Positions 38,802-47,389 of a stretch of DNA of 64,000 nucleotides are shown piece by piece. Numbering within the stretch: the first letter of the stretch is position 1; each line of letters starts with the position of its first letter. Location: NCBI RefSeq assembly GCF_016907235.1, contig NZ_JAFBBO010000001.1, positions 186,001 to 250,000 of the forward strand, given 5' to 3'. The DNA comes from Oerskovia jenensis (lineage in GTDB: Bacteria; Actinomycetota; Actinomycetes; Actinomycetales; Cellulomonadaceae). The translations under genes and the position numbers were made by a program. The notes under the pieces were generated by a model that searched no databases, was not told the origin of the DNA, and was given only the letters and a program-made list of their open reading frames with translations.

Positions 38802-39002
38802 TAGACTTCTCAGGTTGTCTCCGCCCGTCAGGGCAGGGACGGCCACCTGGGACCTCGGCCCCGCAGCCCCGCAGGCCCCCCCGACCCCGGTCGAGGGGAG
38901 TCGACATCCTCACGGATCACGGCGGTGGCTCATCGGCTGGTCCCGCACCCGGCAATCCGCACGGGTGTGACGTCAGTACACACGACAGGACAGGAACACA
39001 CT
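38802..39002 (+). promoter_or_regulatory. rpsD: rpsD -10 box and long 5' leader
   Basis: TAGACT at 38802-38807 is a good -10 hexamer, and the rpsD GTG is at 39003, leaving a leader of about 190 nt. The leader is GC rich with several possible hairpins. Ribosomal protein S4 represses its own mRNA in other bacteria, so this is a candidate autoregulatory leader; I could not match it to a specific known structure. Confidence 0.4.
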
Positions 39003-39629
39003 GTGTCTTCAGTGACTCGTTCGCGCCGCCAGGTTCGCCTGAGCCGCGCGCTGGGCCTCGCGCTCACGCCCAAGGCAGTCAAGCACTTCGAGAAGCGTCC
39101 CTACCCGCCCGGTGAGCACGGCCGTGCCCGTCGCCGCACCGAATCGGACTACGCGGTGCGTCTTCGCGAGAAGCAGCGTCTGCGCGCCCAGTACGCGCTC
39201 CGCGAGAAGCAGATGGCTCGCGCCTACGAGGACGCTCGCAAGGACGCCGGTCTGACCGGTGAGGCCATGGTCGAGAACCTCGAGATGCGTCTCGACGCGC
39301 TCGTGCTGCGTTCGGGCTTCGCCCGCACCATCCTGCAGGCGCGCCAGGCCGTCGGCCACCGCCACATCCTCGTCGACGGCAAGATCGTCGACCGCCCCTC
39401 GTTCAAGGTGAAGCCGGGTCAGACGATCCAGGTCAAGCCGAAGAGCCAGGCCACCACGCCGTTCCAGGTCGCCGCCGCCGGTGCGCACCGCGACGTCCTG
39501 CCGGCCGTCCCGGCCTACCTCGACGTCCAGCTCGAGAAGCTGAGCGCCGTCCTGGTGCGTCGCCCCAAGCGCGTCGAGGTCCCCGTGACCTGCGAGGTCC
39601 AGCTCGTCGTCGAGTACTACGCTCGCTGA
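39003..39629 (+). CDS. rpsD: 30S ribosomal protein S4
   Basis: A 208-residue primary 16S rRNA-binding protein. The KRPYPPGEHGRARRR segment, the S4 RNA-binding domain around MRLDALVLRSGFARTILQAR and the C-terminal VEYYAR are canonical. The N-terminal Cys residues of the zinc-binding form are absent, so it is the zinc-independent (C-minus) type. It is alone here, outside the alpha-operon cluster, and followed by its own terminator. The GTG at 39003 has AGGACAGGAA-type purines upstream but no perfect ribosome binding site. Confidence 0.95.
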   Translation: MSSVTRSRRQVRLSRALGLALTPKAVKHFEKRPYPPGEHGRARRRTESDYAVRLREKQRLRAQYALREKQMARAYEDARKDAGLTGEAMVENLEMRLDALVLRSGFARTILQARQAVGHRHILVDGKIVDRPSFKVKPGQTIQVKPKSQATTPFQVAAAGAHRDVLPAVPAYLDVQLEKLSAVLVRRPKRVEVPVTCEVQLVVEYYAR

Positions 39630-39659
39630 TCCTCCTGCGCGGCTGCTGCCGCGCGCCGC

Positions 39660-39707
39660 GCACGAACGCCTCGCTCACCGCTTCGACGGGGAGCGGGGCG
39701 TTCGTGC
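39660..39707 (+). terminator. Terminator after rpsD
   Basis: Perfect 11-bp stem GCACGAACGCC/GGCGTTCGTGC, continued by CGCTC/GAGCG pairs around a 14-nt loop. It starts 30 nt after the rpsD stop. Confidence 0.8.
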
Positions 39708-39768
39708 ATCCGGGTAAGGTTTCGCGAGGCGTGGACGTCACGTCGCGCCGTCGAAGGAGGAGCAGGAG

Positions 39769-40149
39769 ATGTCCGTAGGAGATGTGGCCGGGCTGATCGC
39801 CGCCATCGCATTCGTGCTGCTGGTCGGGGTCCTCGCGGTTCCTCTGGTCAAGCTCGGCCGGGTGCTCGACGAGGCACGGGTGAGCATCAAGGAGGTCACG
39901 GACCACTCGGTGCCGATCCTCGACGAGGCCGCGACCACCGTGGCCACGACGAACAGCCAGCTCGTCAAGGTCGACACGATCACGACGTCCGCAGCACAGG
40001 TCAGCGAGAACGTCTCGGCCCTCACGGGGCTGTACGCGGCGACCTTCGGGGCCCCGCTCGTCAAGGTCGCGGCGTTCACGTACGGCGTGCGCCAGGCGTT
40101 CGCGCGGGCCTCGGGCCGCTCGGGCTCCGGACCGCGGACCGGCCGCTGA
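39769..40149 (+). CDS. DUF948 family membrane protein
   Basis: A 126-residue protein with one N-terminal transmembrane helix (about residues 7-28) and a helical stalk containing the DUF948 pattern LVKLGRVLDEARVSIKEVTDHSVPILDEA. Function unknown; homologues commonly lie just before alaS in actinobacteria. GAAGGAGGAG makes a very strong ribosome binding site, and a TAAGGT hexamer at 39715-39720 could be its -10 box. The next gene overlaps it by one base. Confidence 0.85.
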   Translation: MSVGDVAGLIAAIAFVLLVGVLAVPLVKLGRVLDEARVSIKEVTDHSVPILDEAATTVATTNSQLVKVDTITTSAAQVSENVSALTGLYAATFGAPLVKVAAFTYGVRQAFARASGRSGSGPRTGR

Positions 40150-40487
40150 TGCGTCGGGTCTTCTGGGTCGGCGTCGGCGTCGCCATCACGGTCGTGGTGG
40201 TCGTCAAGGGGCGGCAGGTGATCGCTCGCTACGCGCCCGCCTCGCTCGTCGACCAGGCCACCGACCAGGTCAACTCGCTCGGCGAGAAGGCCACGAGCTT
40301 CGTGTCCGTCTTCCGCGAGGAGTTCCGCACCGCGCGCGACGCGCGCGAGGCCGAGCTGCTCGCGTCCCTGCTCGCCGAGGGCCAGCCGAACCCCGACGAC
40401 GTGCGCGCGGCCCGTGCGGCGCGCCGCGAGCGCGCGGGGGACGGCGCCGACGACGACGAGGACCTGCTCGGGTACTCGTTCTACTGA
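40149..40487 (+). CDS. Small membrane protein upstream of alaS
   Basis: A 112-residue protein with one N-terminal transmembrane helix (VFWVGVGVAITVVVVVKG) and a charged helical tail ending in acidic residues and LLGYSFY. Not a family I can name, but a gene of this shape usually sits between the DUF948 gene and alaS in actinobacteria. Start and stop overlap (TGATG) couple it to the DUF948 gene. Confidence 0.8.
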   Translation: MRRVFWVGVGVAITVVVVVKGRQVIARYAPASLVDQATDQVNSLGEKATSFVSVFREEFRTARDAREAELLASLLAEGQPNPDDVRAARAARRERAGDGADDDEDLLGYSFY

Positions 40488-40507
40488 TCCACCCACCGGG
40501 CCCGCTG

Positions 40508-40541
40508 CCTCCCGCGCGACGTGCGTCGCGCGCACGGGAGG
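40508..40541 (+). terminator. Terminator hairpin before alaS
   Basis: Two stacked 7-bp perfect stems, CCTCCCG/CGGGAGG and CGCGACG/CGTCGCG, with a 2-nt tip and a 4-nt bulge. It ends the DUF948 operon; alaS likely has its own promoter in the following 90 nt (CATACT at 40557-40562 is a candidate -10). Confidence 0.6.
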
Positions 40542-40633
40542 GAAGCGCGCCGGGAACATACTTGTTCTAGCCGGTGTCGCACGCCCCTGCGGCGCGCCCC
40601 GGCCCGTTCCGTCTCCGACTTCCGAAGGACAAC

Positions 40634-43327
40634 ATGCGTACCGCCGAGATCCGCAAGCGTTGGCTCGACTACTTCGCCGCCCAGGACCACACCGTCGTGC
40701 CCTCGGCGTCGCTCATCTCGCCGGACCCCTCGACCTTGTTCACCATCGCGGGCATGGTGCCGTTCATCCCGTACATGACCGGTGAGCAGACGGCGCCGTG
40801 GGCCCGCGCGACGAGCGTGCAGAAGTGCGTGCGCACCCTCGACATCGACGACGTGGGCAAGACCACGCGCCACGGCACGTTCTTCCAGATGAACGGCAAC
40901 TTCTCGTTCGGGGACTACTTCAAGGAAGGCGCGATCACCTACGCCTGGGACCTCATCACGCGCTCGCAGGACGAGGGCGGGTACGGCATCCCCGAGGACA
41001 AGATCTGGGTGACCGTCTTCCACGAGGACGACGAGGCGCGCCGGCTCTGGAAGAAGATCGCCGGTCTGCCGGACGAGCGCATCCAGGGCCTCGGCATGGG
41101 TCCCAACTACTGGTCCACGGGTGCCCGCGGCCCCGCCGGCCCCTGCTCGGAGATCTTCTACGACCGTGGCCCGGCCTACGGCCCCGACGGCGGACCCGCG
41201 ATCGACCTCGCGGGCGACCGGTTCCTGGAGATCTGGAACCTCGTCTTCATGCAGTACGAGCGCGGGGACGGTGGGACCAAGGAGTCCTTCCCCATCCTGG
41301 GCGAGCTCACGAAGAAGAACATCGACACCGGCATGGGGCTCGAGCGCGTCGCGTTCGTCCTGCAGGGCGTCGACAACATGTACGAGATCGACGAGGTCTT
41401 CCCCGTCATCGCTGCGGCCCAGGAGCTGTCCGGCAAGCGCTACGGCGCGGACACCGACGACGACGTGCGCATGCGCGTGGTCGCCGACCACGTCCGCTCG
41501 GCCCTCATGATCATCAGCGACGGCGTGCGCCCCTCGAACGAGGGCCGCGGCTACGTCCTGCGCCGGCTGCTGCGCCGCTCGGTGCGCGCCATGCGACTGC
41601 TGGGCGTCGAGGACCCCTCGCTGCCGCAGCTGTTCCCCGTCTCGCGCGACGCCATGCAGGCCTCCTACCCGGAGGTCGGCGCCGACTTCGAGCGCATCTC
41701 GCAGATCGCGTACGCCGAGGAGGAGGCGTTCCGCCGCACCCTGACCTCGGGCACCACGATCCTGGACACCGCGGTCGCGGCCGCCAAGACCACGGCCGGG
41801 GCGGGCGCGACGCCCGTGCTGCCCGGCGACCAGGCGTTCGCCCTGCACGACACCTACGGCTTCCCGATCGACCTGACCCTCGAGATGGCCGCCGAGCAGG
41901 GCGTCCAGGTCGACGAGAAGGCGTTCCGCGCCCTCATGCAGGAGCAGCGCACCCGTGCACGCGCCGACGCGCTCGCCAAGCGCACGGGCGGGGTGGACAC
42001 CGCGGCCTACGAGGCCCTGCAGAGCGAGCTCGCGCGCCCCGTGGAGTTCCTGGGCTACACCGACGCCACGGCGTCGGTCAACGTCGTGGGCCTCCTGGTC
42101 GACGGCGTGCCCTCCCCGGCCGCGACGGCCCCGGCCGACGTCGAGGTCGTCCTCGACCGCACGCCCTTCTACGCCGAGGCCGGCGGCCAGCTCGCCGACC
42201 ACGGCACGATCGTGCTCGACGGCGGCGCGACCATCGAGGTCGACGACGTGCAGCGCCCCATCAAGGGCTTCTCGGTCCACCGCGGGCGCCTCGTCGAGGG
42301 CGTCGTGGCGCTGGGCGACCCCGGCACCGCGCAGATCGACACGGCGCGCCGCAAGGCCATCAGCCGCGCCCACACCGCGACGCACATGATCCACAAGTCC
42401 ATCCAGGAAGCCTTGGGCAAGGACGCGACGCAGGCCGGTTCGGAGAACGCCCCGAGCCGCATCCGCTTCGACTTCCGGGCCTCGAGCGCCGTGCCCGCAG
42501 GGGTGCTGTCCGAGGTCGAGGAGCGCGTCAACACCCAGCTCGCCGAGAACCTCGAGGTCACCGACAAGGTCATGCCCATCGCCGAGGCCAAGGCGCTCGG
42601 CGCCATGGCCCTGTTCGGCGAGAAGTACGGCGACCAGGTGCGCGTCGTCTCGATCGGCGGCGACTGGTCGCGCGAGCTGTGCGCGGGCACGCACGTCAAG
42701 CAGTCCGGTCAGCTCGGCCTGGTCACGCTGCTCGGCGAGTCCTCGATCGGCTCGGGCGTGCGCCGTGTCGACGCGCTCGTCGGCGACGGCGCCTACGGCT
42801 TCCAGGCCAAGGAGCACGCCCTGGTGGGGCAGCTCACGGGCCTGCTCAACGTGCGCACCGAGGAGCTGCCGGACCGGGTCGGCTCGCTCGTGGCGCGCCT
42901 GCGTGACGCCGAGAAGGAGCTCGCGGCGCTGCGTCAGGCCCAGCTCCTCGCGGCCGCCGCGAACCTCGCGGCGGGCGCGGAGACCGTCGGGACCGTGCGC
43001 GTCGTCGTGCACGACGCCGGTGAGGTCGCCTCCGCGGACGACCTGCGGGCCCTCGCGCTCGACGTGCGCGGACGCCTCGCGGACTCCGCACCCAGCGTCG
43101 TCGCGGTCGGTGGCGTCAGCAAGGAGCGCCCGCAGGTCGTCATCGTGACCAACGCACCCGCCCGTGAGGCGGGCCTGCGGGCCGGGGCGCTGGCGAAGAA
43201 GGCGTCGGGCGTGCTCGGCGGCGGCGGTGGCGGCAAGGACGACATGGCCCAGGGCGGCGGCACCGACGTGTCCGCACTCCCGGCGGCGCTCTCGGGCATC
43301 CGCGACGACGTCGCCTCGGCGCTCTGA
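40634..43327 (+). CDS. alaS: Alanine--tRNA ligase
   Basis: An 897-residue class II synthetase. Aminoacylation core at the N-terminus (MNGNFSFGDYFKEGAI, GPCSEIFYDRGP), editing domain with zinc ligands HTATHMIH (about 580) and CAGTHVKQSG (about 683), and a C-terminal DHHA1 oligomerisation domain ending in the Gly-rich GVLGGGGGGKDDMAQGGG typical of AlaRS. GAAGGA lies 8 nt before the ATG. ruvX starts 11 nt after the stop, so alaS-ruvX-mltG-aroE form one unit. Confidence 0.96.
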   Translation: MRTAEIRKRWLDYFAAQDHTVVPSASLISPDPSTLFTIAGMVPFIPYMTGEQTAPWARATSVQKCVRTLDIDDVGKTTRHGTFFQMNGNFSFGDYFKEGAITYAWDLITRSQDEGGYGIPEDKIWVTVFHEDDEARRLWKKIAGLPDERIQGLGMGPNYWSTGARGPAGPCSEIFYDRGPAYGPDGGPAIDLAGDRFLEIWNLVFMQYERGDGGTKESFPILGELTKKNIDTGMGLERVAFVLQGVDNMYEIDEVFPVIAAAQELSGKRYGADTDDDVRMRVVADHVRSALMIISDGVRPSNEGRGYVLRRLLRRSVRAMRLLGVEDPSLPQLFPVSRDAMQASYPEVGADFERISQIAYAEEEAFRRTLTSGTTILDTAVAAAKTTAGAGATPVLPGDQAFALHDTYGFPIDLTLEMAAEQGVQVDEKAFRALMQEQRTRARADALAKRTGGVDTAAYEALQSELARPVEFLGYTDATASVNVVGLLVDGVPSPAATAPADVEVVLDRTPFYAEAGGQLADHGTIVLDGGATIEVDDVQRPIKGFSVHRGRLVEGVVALGDPGTAQIDTARRKAISRAHTATHMIHKSIQEALGKDATQAGSENAPSRIRFDFRASSAVPAGVLSEVEERVNTQLAENLEVTDKVMPIAEAKALGAMALFGEKYGDQVRVVSIGGDWSRELCAGTHVKQSGQLGLVTLLGESSIGSGVRRVDALVGDGAYGFQAKEHALVGQLTGLLNVRTEELPDRVGSLVARLRDAEKELAALRQAQLLAAAANLAAGAETVGTVRVVVHDAGEVASADDLRALALDVRGRLADSAPSVVAVGGVSKERPQVVIVTNAPAREAGLRAGALAKKASGVLGGGGGGKDDMAQGGGTDVSALPAALSGIRDDVASAL

Positions 43328-43338
43328 GCGGCGACCGG

Positions 43339-43869
43339 GTGACGTTCGACGACCACCAGGTGGGCACCCCTCTACCGAGGGGCGCCCGCCTGGGCGTCGA
43401 CGTGGGCAGCGTGCGCGTCGGGCTCGCCGCGAGCGACCCCGACGGCCTCATCGCGACCCCCGTCGAGACCCTGCCACGGGACATGAAGACCGCACCGTCG
43501 GCCCCCGAGGACCCCGTCGCCACGTTCCCGAGCGACGTCGCGCGGATCGCGACGGAAGTGGAGGAACGGGGTGCACGTGTGGTGTACATCGGGCTTCCTC
43601 GGCACCTTTCCGGCGCGGAAGGTGCCGCCACAGCATCCGCACGTGCGTACGCTGGGCTGGTGGCACGTGCCGTCGCACCGGTCCCGGTGCACCTCGTCGA
43701 CGAACGCATGACGACCGTGAGCGCCCACCAGGCGCTGCGGGCCTCGGGACGCGCCGGGCGCAAGCAGCGCTCTGTCGTCGATCAGGCCGCGGCGGTTATC
43801 ATCCTCCAGACCGCTCTGGACCGCGAGCGGAGCGCGGGGGCGCGCGCTGGAGAGTACGTAGAACGTTGA
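43339..43869 (+). CDS. ruvX: Putative pre-16S rRNA nuclease RuvX/YqgF
   Basis: A 176-residue RNase H-fold protein of the YqgF/RuvX family, thought to trim the 5' end of pre-16S rRNA. GVDVGSVRVGLAASD, VVYIGLPRHLSG, VHLVDERMTT and the late VDQAAAVIILQTALD blocks are in order. It is about 30 residues longer than E. coli YqgF because of a Pro/Ala insertion after the TLPRD region. Position between alaS and mltG is standard. Confidence 0.93.
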   Translation: MTFDDHQVGTPLPRGARLGVDVGSVRVGLAASDPDGLIATPVETLPRDMKTAPSAPEDPVATFPSDVARIATEVEERGARVVYIGLPRHLSGAEGAATASARAYAGLVARAVAPVPVHLVDERMTTVSAHQALRASGRAGRKQRSVVDQAAAVIILQTALDRERSAGARAGEYVER

Positions 43870-43924
43870 TCGTTGCGTCGTGGCAAGGACCGCCGCGCGC
43901 ACACCCGTCAGGAGGCAGCCTCCC

Positions 43925-45070
43925 GTGACCGACCTATTCGAACGCCCGCCGGTGCAGCAACAACCACCGTCGCGGGCGACCCGTACGGGGAGCCGAGACC
44001 GTCGCGCCGCCAAGAAGCGCGCGCAGCGACGGCGACGCCGCAGCCTGATCGTGGTGCTCGCGCTGGTCCTCGTGGGCGGGGCCGGGTACTACCTGGCCAC
44101 CAACGCCTCGAACCTCCTGGGCTTCGAGAACCCTTTCAGCGCCTCCGACTACGAGGGCCAGGGGGTCGACCCGGTCGACGTGACGATCGAGCCGCAGTCG
44201 TCCGGGACGGCCATGGGGGAGGCGCTCCTCGAGGCGGGGGTCGTGAAGTCGGTCAACGCCTTCGTGAAGGCGTTCGAGGCGAACCCGGACGCAGGCAAGA
44301 TCCAGCCGGGCAACTACACGCTGCTCACCGAGATGAAGGCGTCCGACGCGATCACGCTGCTGCTCTCGAAGGAGAGCAAGAACGAGATGAAGCTGACGGT
44401 CCCCGAAGGTTTTACGGCCGCACAGGTCATCGAACGGGCGGTCTCGGTGACCGGCAAGTCGCAGGAGGACTTCGCCGCCGCGATGGCAGACCCTGCTGCG
44501 GTTGGACTGCCTGCCGAGGCCGGCGGCAATTTCGAAGGATGGTTCTTCCCGAGCACCTATGTCCTCGAGCCGGACGACACGGCTTCGACCATCGTGGCCA
44601 ACATGGTCGCCACGACGGTCAGCAACCTCGACTCGCTGGGTGTCCAGCCTGCAGACCGCCAGACCGTCATCATCAAGGCGTCGCTGGTCGAGCGCGAGGG
44701 GATCTCGCTCGAGCAGTTCGGCAAGGTGGCGCGTGTCATCGAGAATCGCCTTGCGATCGAGATGCCGCTGGGGCTCGACGCAATCGACTCCTACGGGCTG
44801 GGCAAGAAGTCCTCGGAGATCACCGTCGACGAGTTCAAGGATCCCAACAACCCGTATGCATCGCGGGTTCACAAGGGGCTGCCGCCGACGCCCATCGGGA
44901 ACCCTGGCCTTGAGGCCCTGACAGCGGTGCTCAACGCCCCTGCAGGCGACTGGCTGTGGTACGTCACGGTGAATCTCGACACGGGTGAGACCAAGTTCAC
45001 CGACAAGTACAGCGAGTTCGAGAAGTTCAAGAAGGAGTACAAGGAATGGGAAGCGCAGCAGAACGGATGA
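43925..45070 (+). CDS. mltG: Endolytic transglycosylase MltG
   Basis: A 381-residue inner-membrane lytic transglycosylase that cuts nascent glycan strands to set their length. Basic cytoplasmic segment (about 20-45), one transmembrane helix (LIVVLALVLVGGAGYYLA), a LysM-like domain, then the catalytic YceG domain with the active Glu in KASLVEREG and the later NRLAIEMPLGLDAIDSYGLG. GTG 43925 is chosen for GGAGG upstream; 43880 is possible. The codon use of the second half (about 44400-45050) is visibly less GC-biased than that of its neighbours. Its stop overlaps the aroE ATG. Confidence 0.93.
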   Translation: MTDLFERPPVQQQPPSRATRTGSRDRRAAKKRAQRRRRRSLIVVLALVLVGGAGYYLATNASNLLGFENPFSASDYEGQGVDPVDVTIEPQSSGTAMGEALLEAGVVKSVNAFVKAFEANPDAGKIQPGNYTLLTEMKASDAITLLLSKESKNEMKLTVPEGFTAAQVIERAVSVTGKSQEDFAAAMADPAAVGLPAEAGGNFEGWFFPSTYVLEPDDTASTIVANMVATTVSNLDSLGVQPADRQTVIIKASLVEREGISLEQFGKVARVIENRLAIEMPLGLDAIDSYGLGKKSSEITVDEFKDPNNPYASRVHKGLPPTPIGNPGLEALTAVLNAPAGDWLWYVTVNLDTGETKFTDKYSEFEKFKKEYKEWEAQQNG

Positions 45071-45939
45071 TGTCTCGCTGCGCCGCCGTCCTGGGCCACC
45101 CCGTCGCCCACTCCCTCTCACCCGTCCTGCACTCGGCCGCGTACCGCGCGCTCGGGCTGGACGGGTGGGAGTACTCCGCGGTCGACGTGACCGAGGAGGA
45201 GCTGGCGTCGTTCGTGGAAGGGCTCGACGAGCGCTGGGCCGGGCTGAGCCTGACCATGCCGCTCAAGCAGGTCGTGCTGCCCCTCCTCGACCACGTCGAG
45301 CCGCTCGCGGACGTCGTCGGTGCCGTGAACACGGTCCTGTTCCAGCCCACGGGCTCGGGGCGCACGCTCGTGGGGGCCAACACCGACGTCCACGGCCTCG
45401 TGGCCGCGCTGCGCGAGGGGCTGGGGGACCGCCCGGTCGGATCGGCCGTCGTGCTGGGGGCGGGCGCGACCGCAGCCTCGACGCTGGCCGCGCTCGCCGA
45501 GCTCGGCTGCACGGCCCCGACCGTCCTGGTGCGCTCCCTGGGGCGCACGGGCGGTCTGCAGCGGGCCGCGCACCGCATGGGCGTGGCCCCGCGGTTCGCG
45601 GTGCTCGACCCCGCGTCACCACTCGTCGCGCAGGCTGACGTCGTCGTCTCGACGCTGCCCTCCCTGGCCGCCGACCCGGTGGCCGAGGCCGTCGCGGCGA
45701 GCGTCGGCGCGGGCGGCGCGGCCCCGCGCGGGGTGCTGCTCGACGTGGTCTACGACCCACGCCCGACGGCGCTCTCCCGCGCCTGGGAGAAGGCGGGCGC
45801 GACCGTGGTGGGCGGTGAGCGCATGCTCCTGCACCAGGCCGCCGAGCAGGTACGCCTCATGACGGGGCACGTCGCCCCGCTGGCGGCCATGGCCGAGGCG
45901 CTGGAAGTCGCCCTCGTGCCAGAGGCCGCAGCGTCCTGA
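45067..45939 (+). CDS. aroE: Shikimate dehydrogenase
   Basis: A 290-residue NADP-dependent enzyme that reduces 3-dehydroshikimate. Shikimate-site residues are in VAHSLSPVLHSAAY, the catalytic Lys in SLTMPLKQ, and Asp in GANTDVHG; the NADP loop is VVLGAGATAAS. Family members often continue to aroC through the prepilin peptidase gene, as here after the interrupting island. Start is one of two adjacent ATGs (45067 or 45070); 45067 overlaps the mltG stop. Confidence 0.93.
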   Translation: MMSRCAAVLGHPVAHSLSPVLHSAAYRALGLDGWEYSAVDVTEEELASFVEGLDERWAGLSLTMPLKQVVLPLLDHVEPLADVVGAVNTVLFQPTGSGRTLVGANTDVHGLVAALREGLGDRPVGSAVVLGAGATAASTLAALAELGCTAPTVLVRSLGRTGGLQRAAHRMGVAPRFAVLDPASPLVAQADVVVSTLPSLAADPVAEAVAASVGAGGAAPRGVLLDVVYDPRPTALSRAWEKAGATVVGGERMLLHQAAEQVRLMTGHVAPLAAMAEALEVALVPEAAAS

Positions 45940-45948
45940 CCGGGATCG

Positions 45949-45966
45949 GGGCCGGGCCTGCGGCCC
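45949..45966 (+). terminator. Hairpin after aroE
   Basis: GGGCCG/CGGCCC 6-bp stem with a 6-nt loop, 9 nt past the aroE stop. It is the last element of the conserved region before the foreign island. Confidence 0.5.
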
Positions 45967-46012
45967 GACCGGTCCTCGGCTGCTAGATGAGATGCCCAGG
46001 CGGGTTGTCTCC

Positions 46013-46360
46013 TAGTGATAGCGCGCGGCTAGTCGACGCGCACTTCCTAGTGTCGTTGGTCGACCCGATCGCGCACGTCCAGGCGGGCCTGCTGCGGGGC
46101 TCACCGCCCGCCAAAGCGCCCGCCAAAGCGCCCACCACGACACTCCCAGCCTACGTGCGAGCCGGCGAAGGGTCGTGTTCTCAGTGCGGCTGCCCGATCG
46201 CCCAGGCCACGGATCGCGTTGCGATCGAGCTTTGCGGCAGAACAGGGAGCAGGACCTGCTCGACGTCACGACCCGTGCGCACAGGAAGGGTTCGGGTATT
46301 GCCAGGCATTGGCAGAAGATCCCTCCGAATTGCCGTGCGGCAGGCCATGCAGATCTTCCG
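46013..46360 (-). pseudogene. ISL3-family transposase remnant (frameshifted)
   Basis: On the minus strand, one frame reads IATRSVAWAIGQ (46187-46222) and, after a frameshift near 46180, another reads RTENTTLRRLARRLGVSWW followed by ALWRAL. Together these match the ISL3 transposase helix-turn-helix region (pattern AVAWAIGQLR..N....LAR.LGVSWW.LWRA). A 12-bp tandem duplication doubles the Trp-Arg-Ala-Leu unit (seen on the plus strand as CGCCCGCCAAAG twice, about 46105-46130), and a stop follows at 46013. No catalytic domain or terminal repeats remain. The 612-nt gap 45940-46551 holds nothing else I can identify. Confidence 0.5.
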
Positions 46361-46497
46361 GCGTCGGCTGTGGCTCGGGGCCACGCCCCGAAAGCCCGGG
46401 AAACCTCACAACCGGAAGGGATTGGAGAATGTGACCGTCCTCCGGCCCCTGCCGCGCTCGACTGCTTGATGTTCGAGTGCTCACGTCGACGATCTGC

Positions 46498-46503
46498 TAC
46501 AGT
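46498..46503 (+). promoter_or_regulatory. -10 box TACAGT of the peptidoglycan-binding protein gene
   Basis: TACAGT lies 49 nt before the ATG, in an AT-richer patch. No convincing -35 is at 17 bp (CGAGTG is there); TTGATG is too far upstream. Confidence 0.4.
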
Positions 46504-46551
46504 TCCCGGGCCGTCAACAGGCGCGAAAAGGATAACTCGGAGGTCTTCCAA

Positions 46552-46986
46552 ATGCAGCAGATTTCGCGACGCACAGTCAGCGCCCTTGTCACCCTCACTC
46601 TCACCCTCGGCGGCATCGCCGTCGCAACGGCAGTCGCGGCTCCCGCCTCGGCGGCCATTCCGTTCTGCAACAACCACTACCTGCCCGCCGGAAACTCCGG
46701 CGTGCCCGGATTTGTGAGCGGCAGCACGACAACTTACAACTGCACCCTCTCCCAGGGGCGTACCGGGTACCCCGTCAGCCTGCTGCAGGAGAGCCTCAGG
46801 TTCTGCTATGGCCAGAACATCGCAGTCGACGGTTCCTTCGGGCCCGCGACCCGATCGGCGCTCATCGCGGCGCAGAAGAGGGTCGGAGTCGCTGCCGACG
46901 GTGTCTACGGCCCCGTGACCGCCAAGGCGATCGCGCACTCGGGCTACGCGAACGGCAGTGGCACGCAGTTCTGCAGGAAGCTCTGA
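46552..46986 (+). CDS. Secreted peptidoglycan-binding domain protein
   Basis: A 144-residue exported protein. It has a Sec signal peptide (basic start, hydrophobic stretch, cleavage expected after PASAA, about residue 35) and a C-terminal PG_binding_1 domain whose repeat is read in VSLLQESLRFC, VDGSFGPATRSALIAAQ and ADGVYGPVTAKAI. Four cysteines in the mature part allow two disulfides. There is no catalytic domain, so it may bind cell wall, compete with hydrolases or act as an inhibitor-like decoy; none is proven. GGAGG is 8 nt before the ATG. It stands alone between IS remnants, in DNA of lower GC than its surroundings, which suggests horizontal gain. Confidence 0.85.
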   Translation: MQQISRRTVSALVTLTLTLGGIAVATAVAAPASAAIPFCNNHYLPAGNSGVPGFVSGSTTTYNCTLSQGRTGYPVSLLQESLRFCYGQNIAVDGSFGPATRSALIAAQKRVGVAADGVYGPVTAKAIAHSGYANGSGTQFCRKL

Positions 46987-46997
46987 TCAACCCCAGT

Positions 46998-47027
46998 CGG
47001 CGTGGCACCACTGCTGGTGCCACGCCG
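46998..47027 (+). terminator. Terminator after the peptidoglycan-binding protein gene
   Basis: Perfect 13-bp stem CGGCGTGGCACCA/TGGTGCCACGCCG with a 4-nt loop, 11 nt past the stop codon. Confidence 0.85.
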
Positions 47028-47125
47028 GCCAGGAACCTCGCAGGGGCGTAACGCCTTGAACCGTCACGCTTTCCGTGCCGTCTATATGCTCGCTGCGGCT
47101 CCGGCTGGAACGCGGGAGTTGTAGC

Positions 47126-47389
47126 TTAGTAGGTGATTTCGGCCTCGGCAGGGGTGAGTATCGCGATGGTCGTGTGCAGTCGGCGGTGACTCCACCAGCC
47201 GACCCAGGCCATGGTTGCCATCATGACGTCAACCAGGCTCTTTATCGGCCGGGTGGCGATTGGACCGAACTTCGTGTATTAGTTCTTGAAGAGCCCGATG
47301 ATTGACTCCATCAGGTAGTTGTCGTCGCCGACGGTGCCGATCGAGGTCGCGATTCCCTCCCGGGCGAGGTACCCGGCGAAGCGCATCGA
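47126..47389 (-). pseudogene. IS3-family transposase C-terminal remnant
   Basis: Reading the minus strand from 47389, the frame gives GYLAREGIATSIGTVGDD, then MESIIGLFKN containing the final Glu of the DDE triad, an in-frame TAA at 47279-47281, and then continues as LVDVMMATMAWVGWWSHRRL, HTTIAILTPAEAEITYY, and a natural stop at 47126. W..W..HRRLH and the P-A-E ending are hallmarks of IS3 OrfB. Only about 87 codons remain, interrupted by the nonsense codon and missing a few residues before the Glu, so it is inactive. Confidence 0.75.

Noticed and set aside
46400-46551. Cyclic di-AMP (ydaO-type) riboswitch before the cell-wall-binding protein
   Set aside because: Such riboswitches often precede wall-hydrolase genes in actinobacteria, but I could not find the conserved core segments in the 150 nt upstream.
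46012-46938. Single 308-codon minus-strand frame across the island
   Set aside because: Only its last part is transposase-like; the rest runs opposite the intact secreted-protein gene and has no coding character. It is better explained as an ISL3 remnant plus chance openness.
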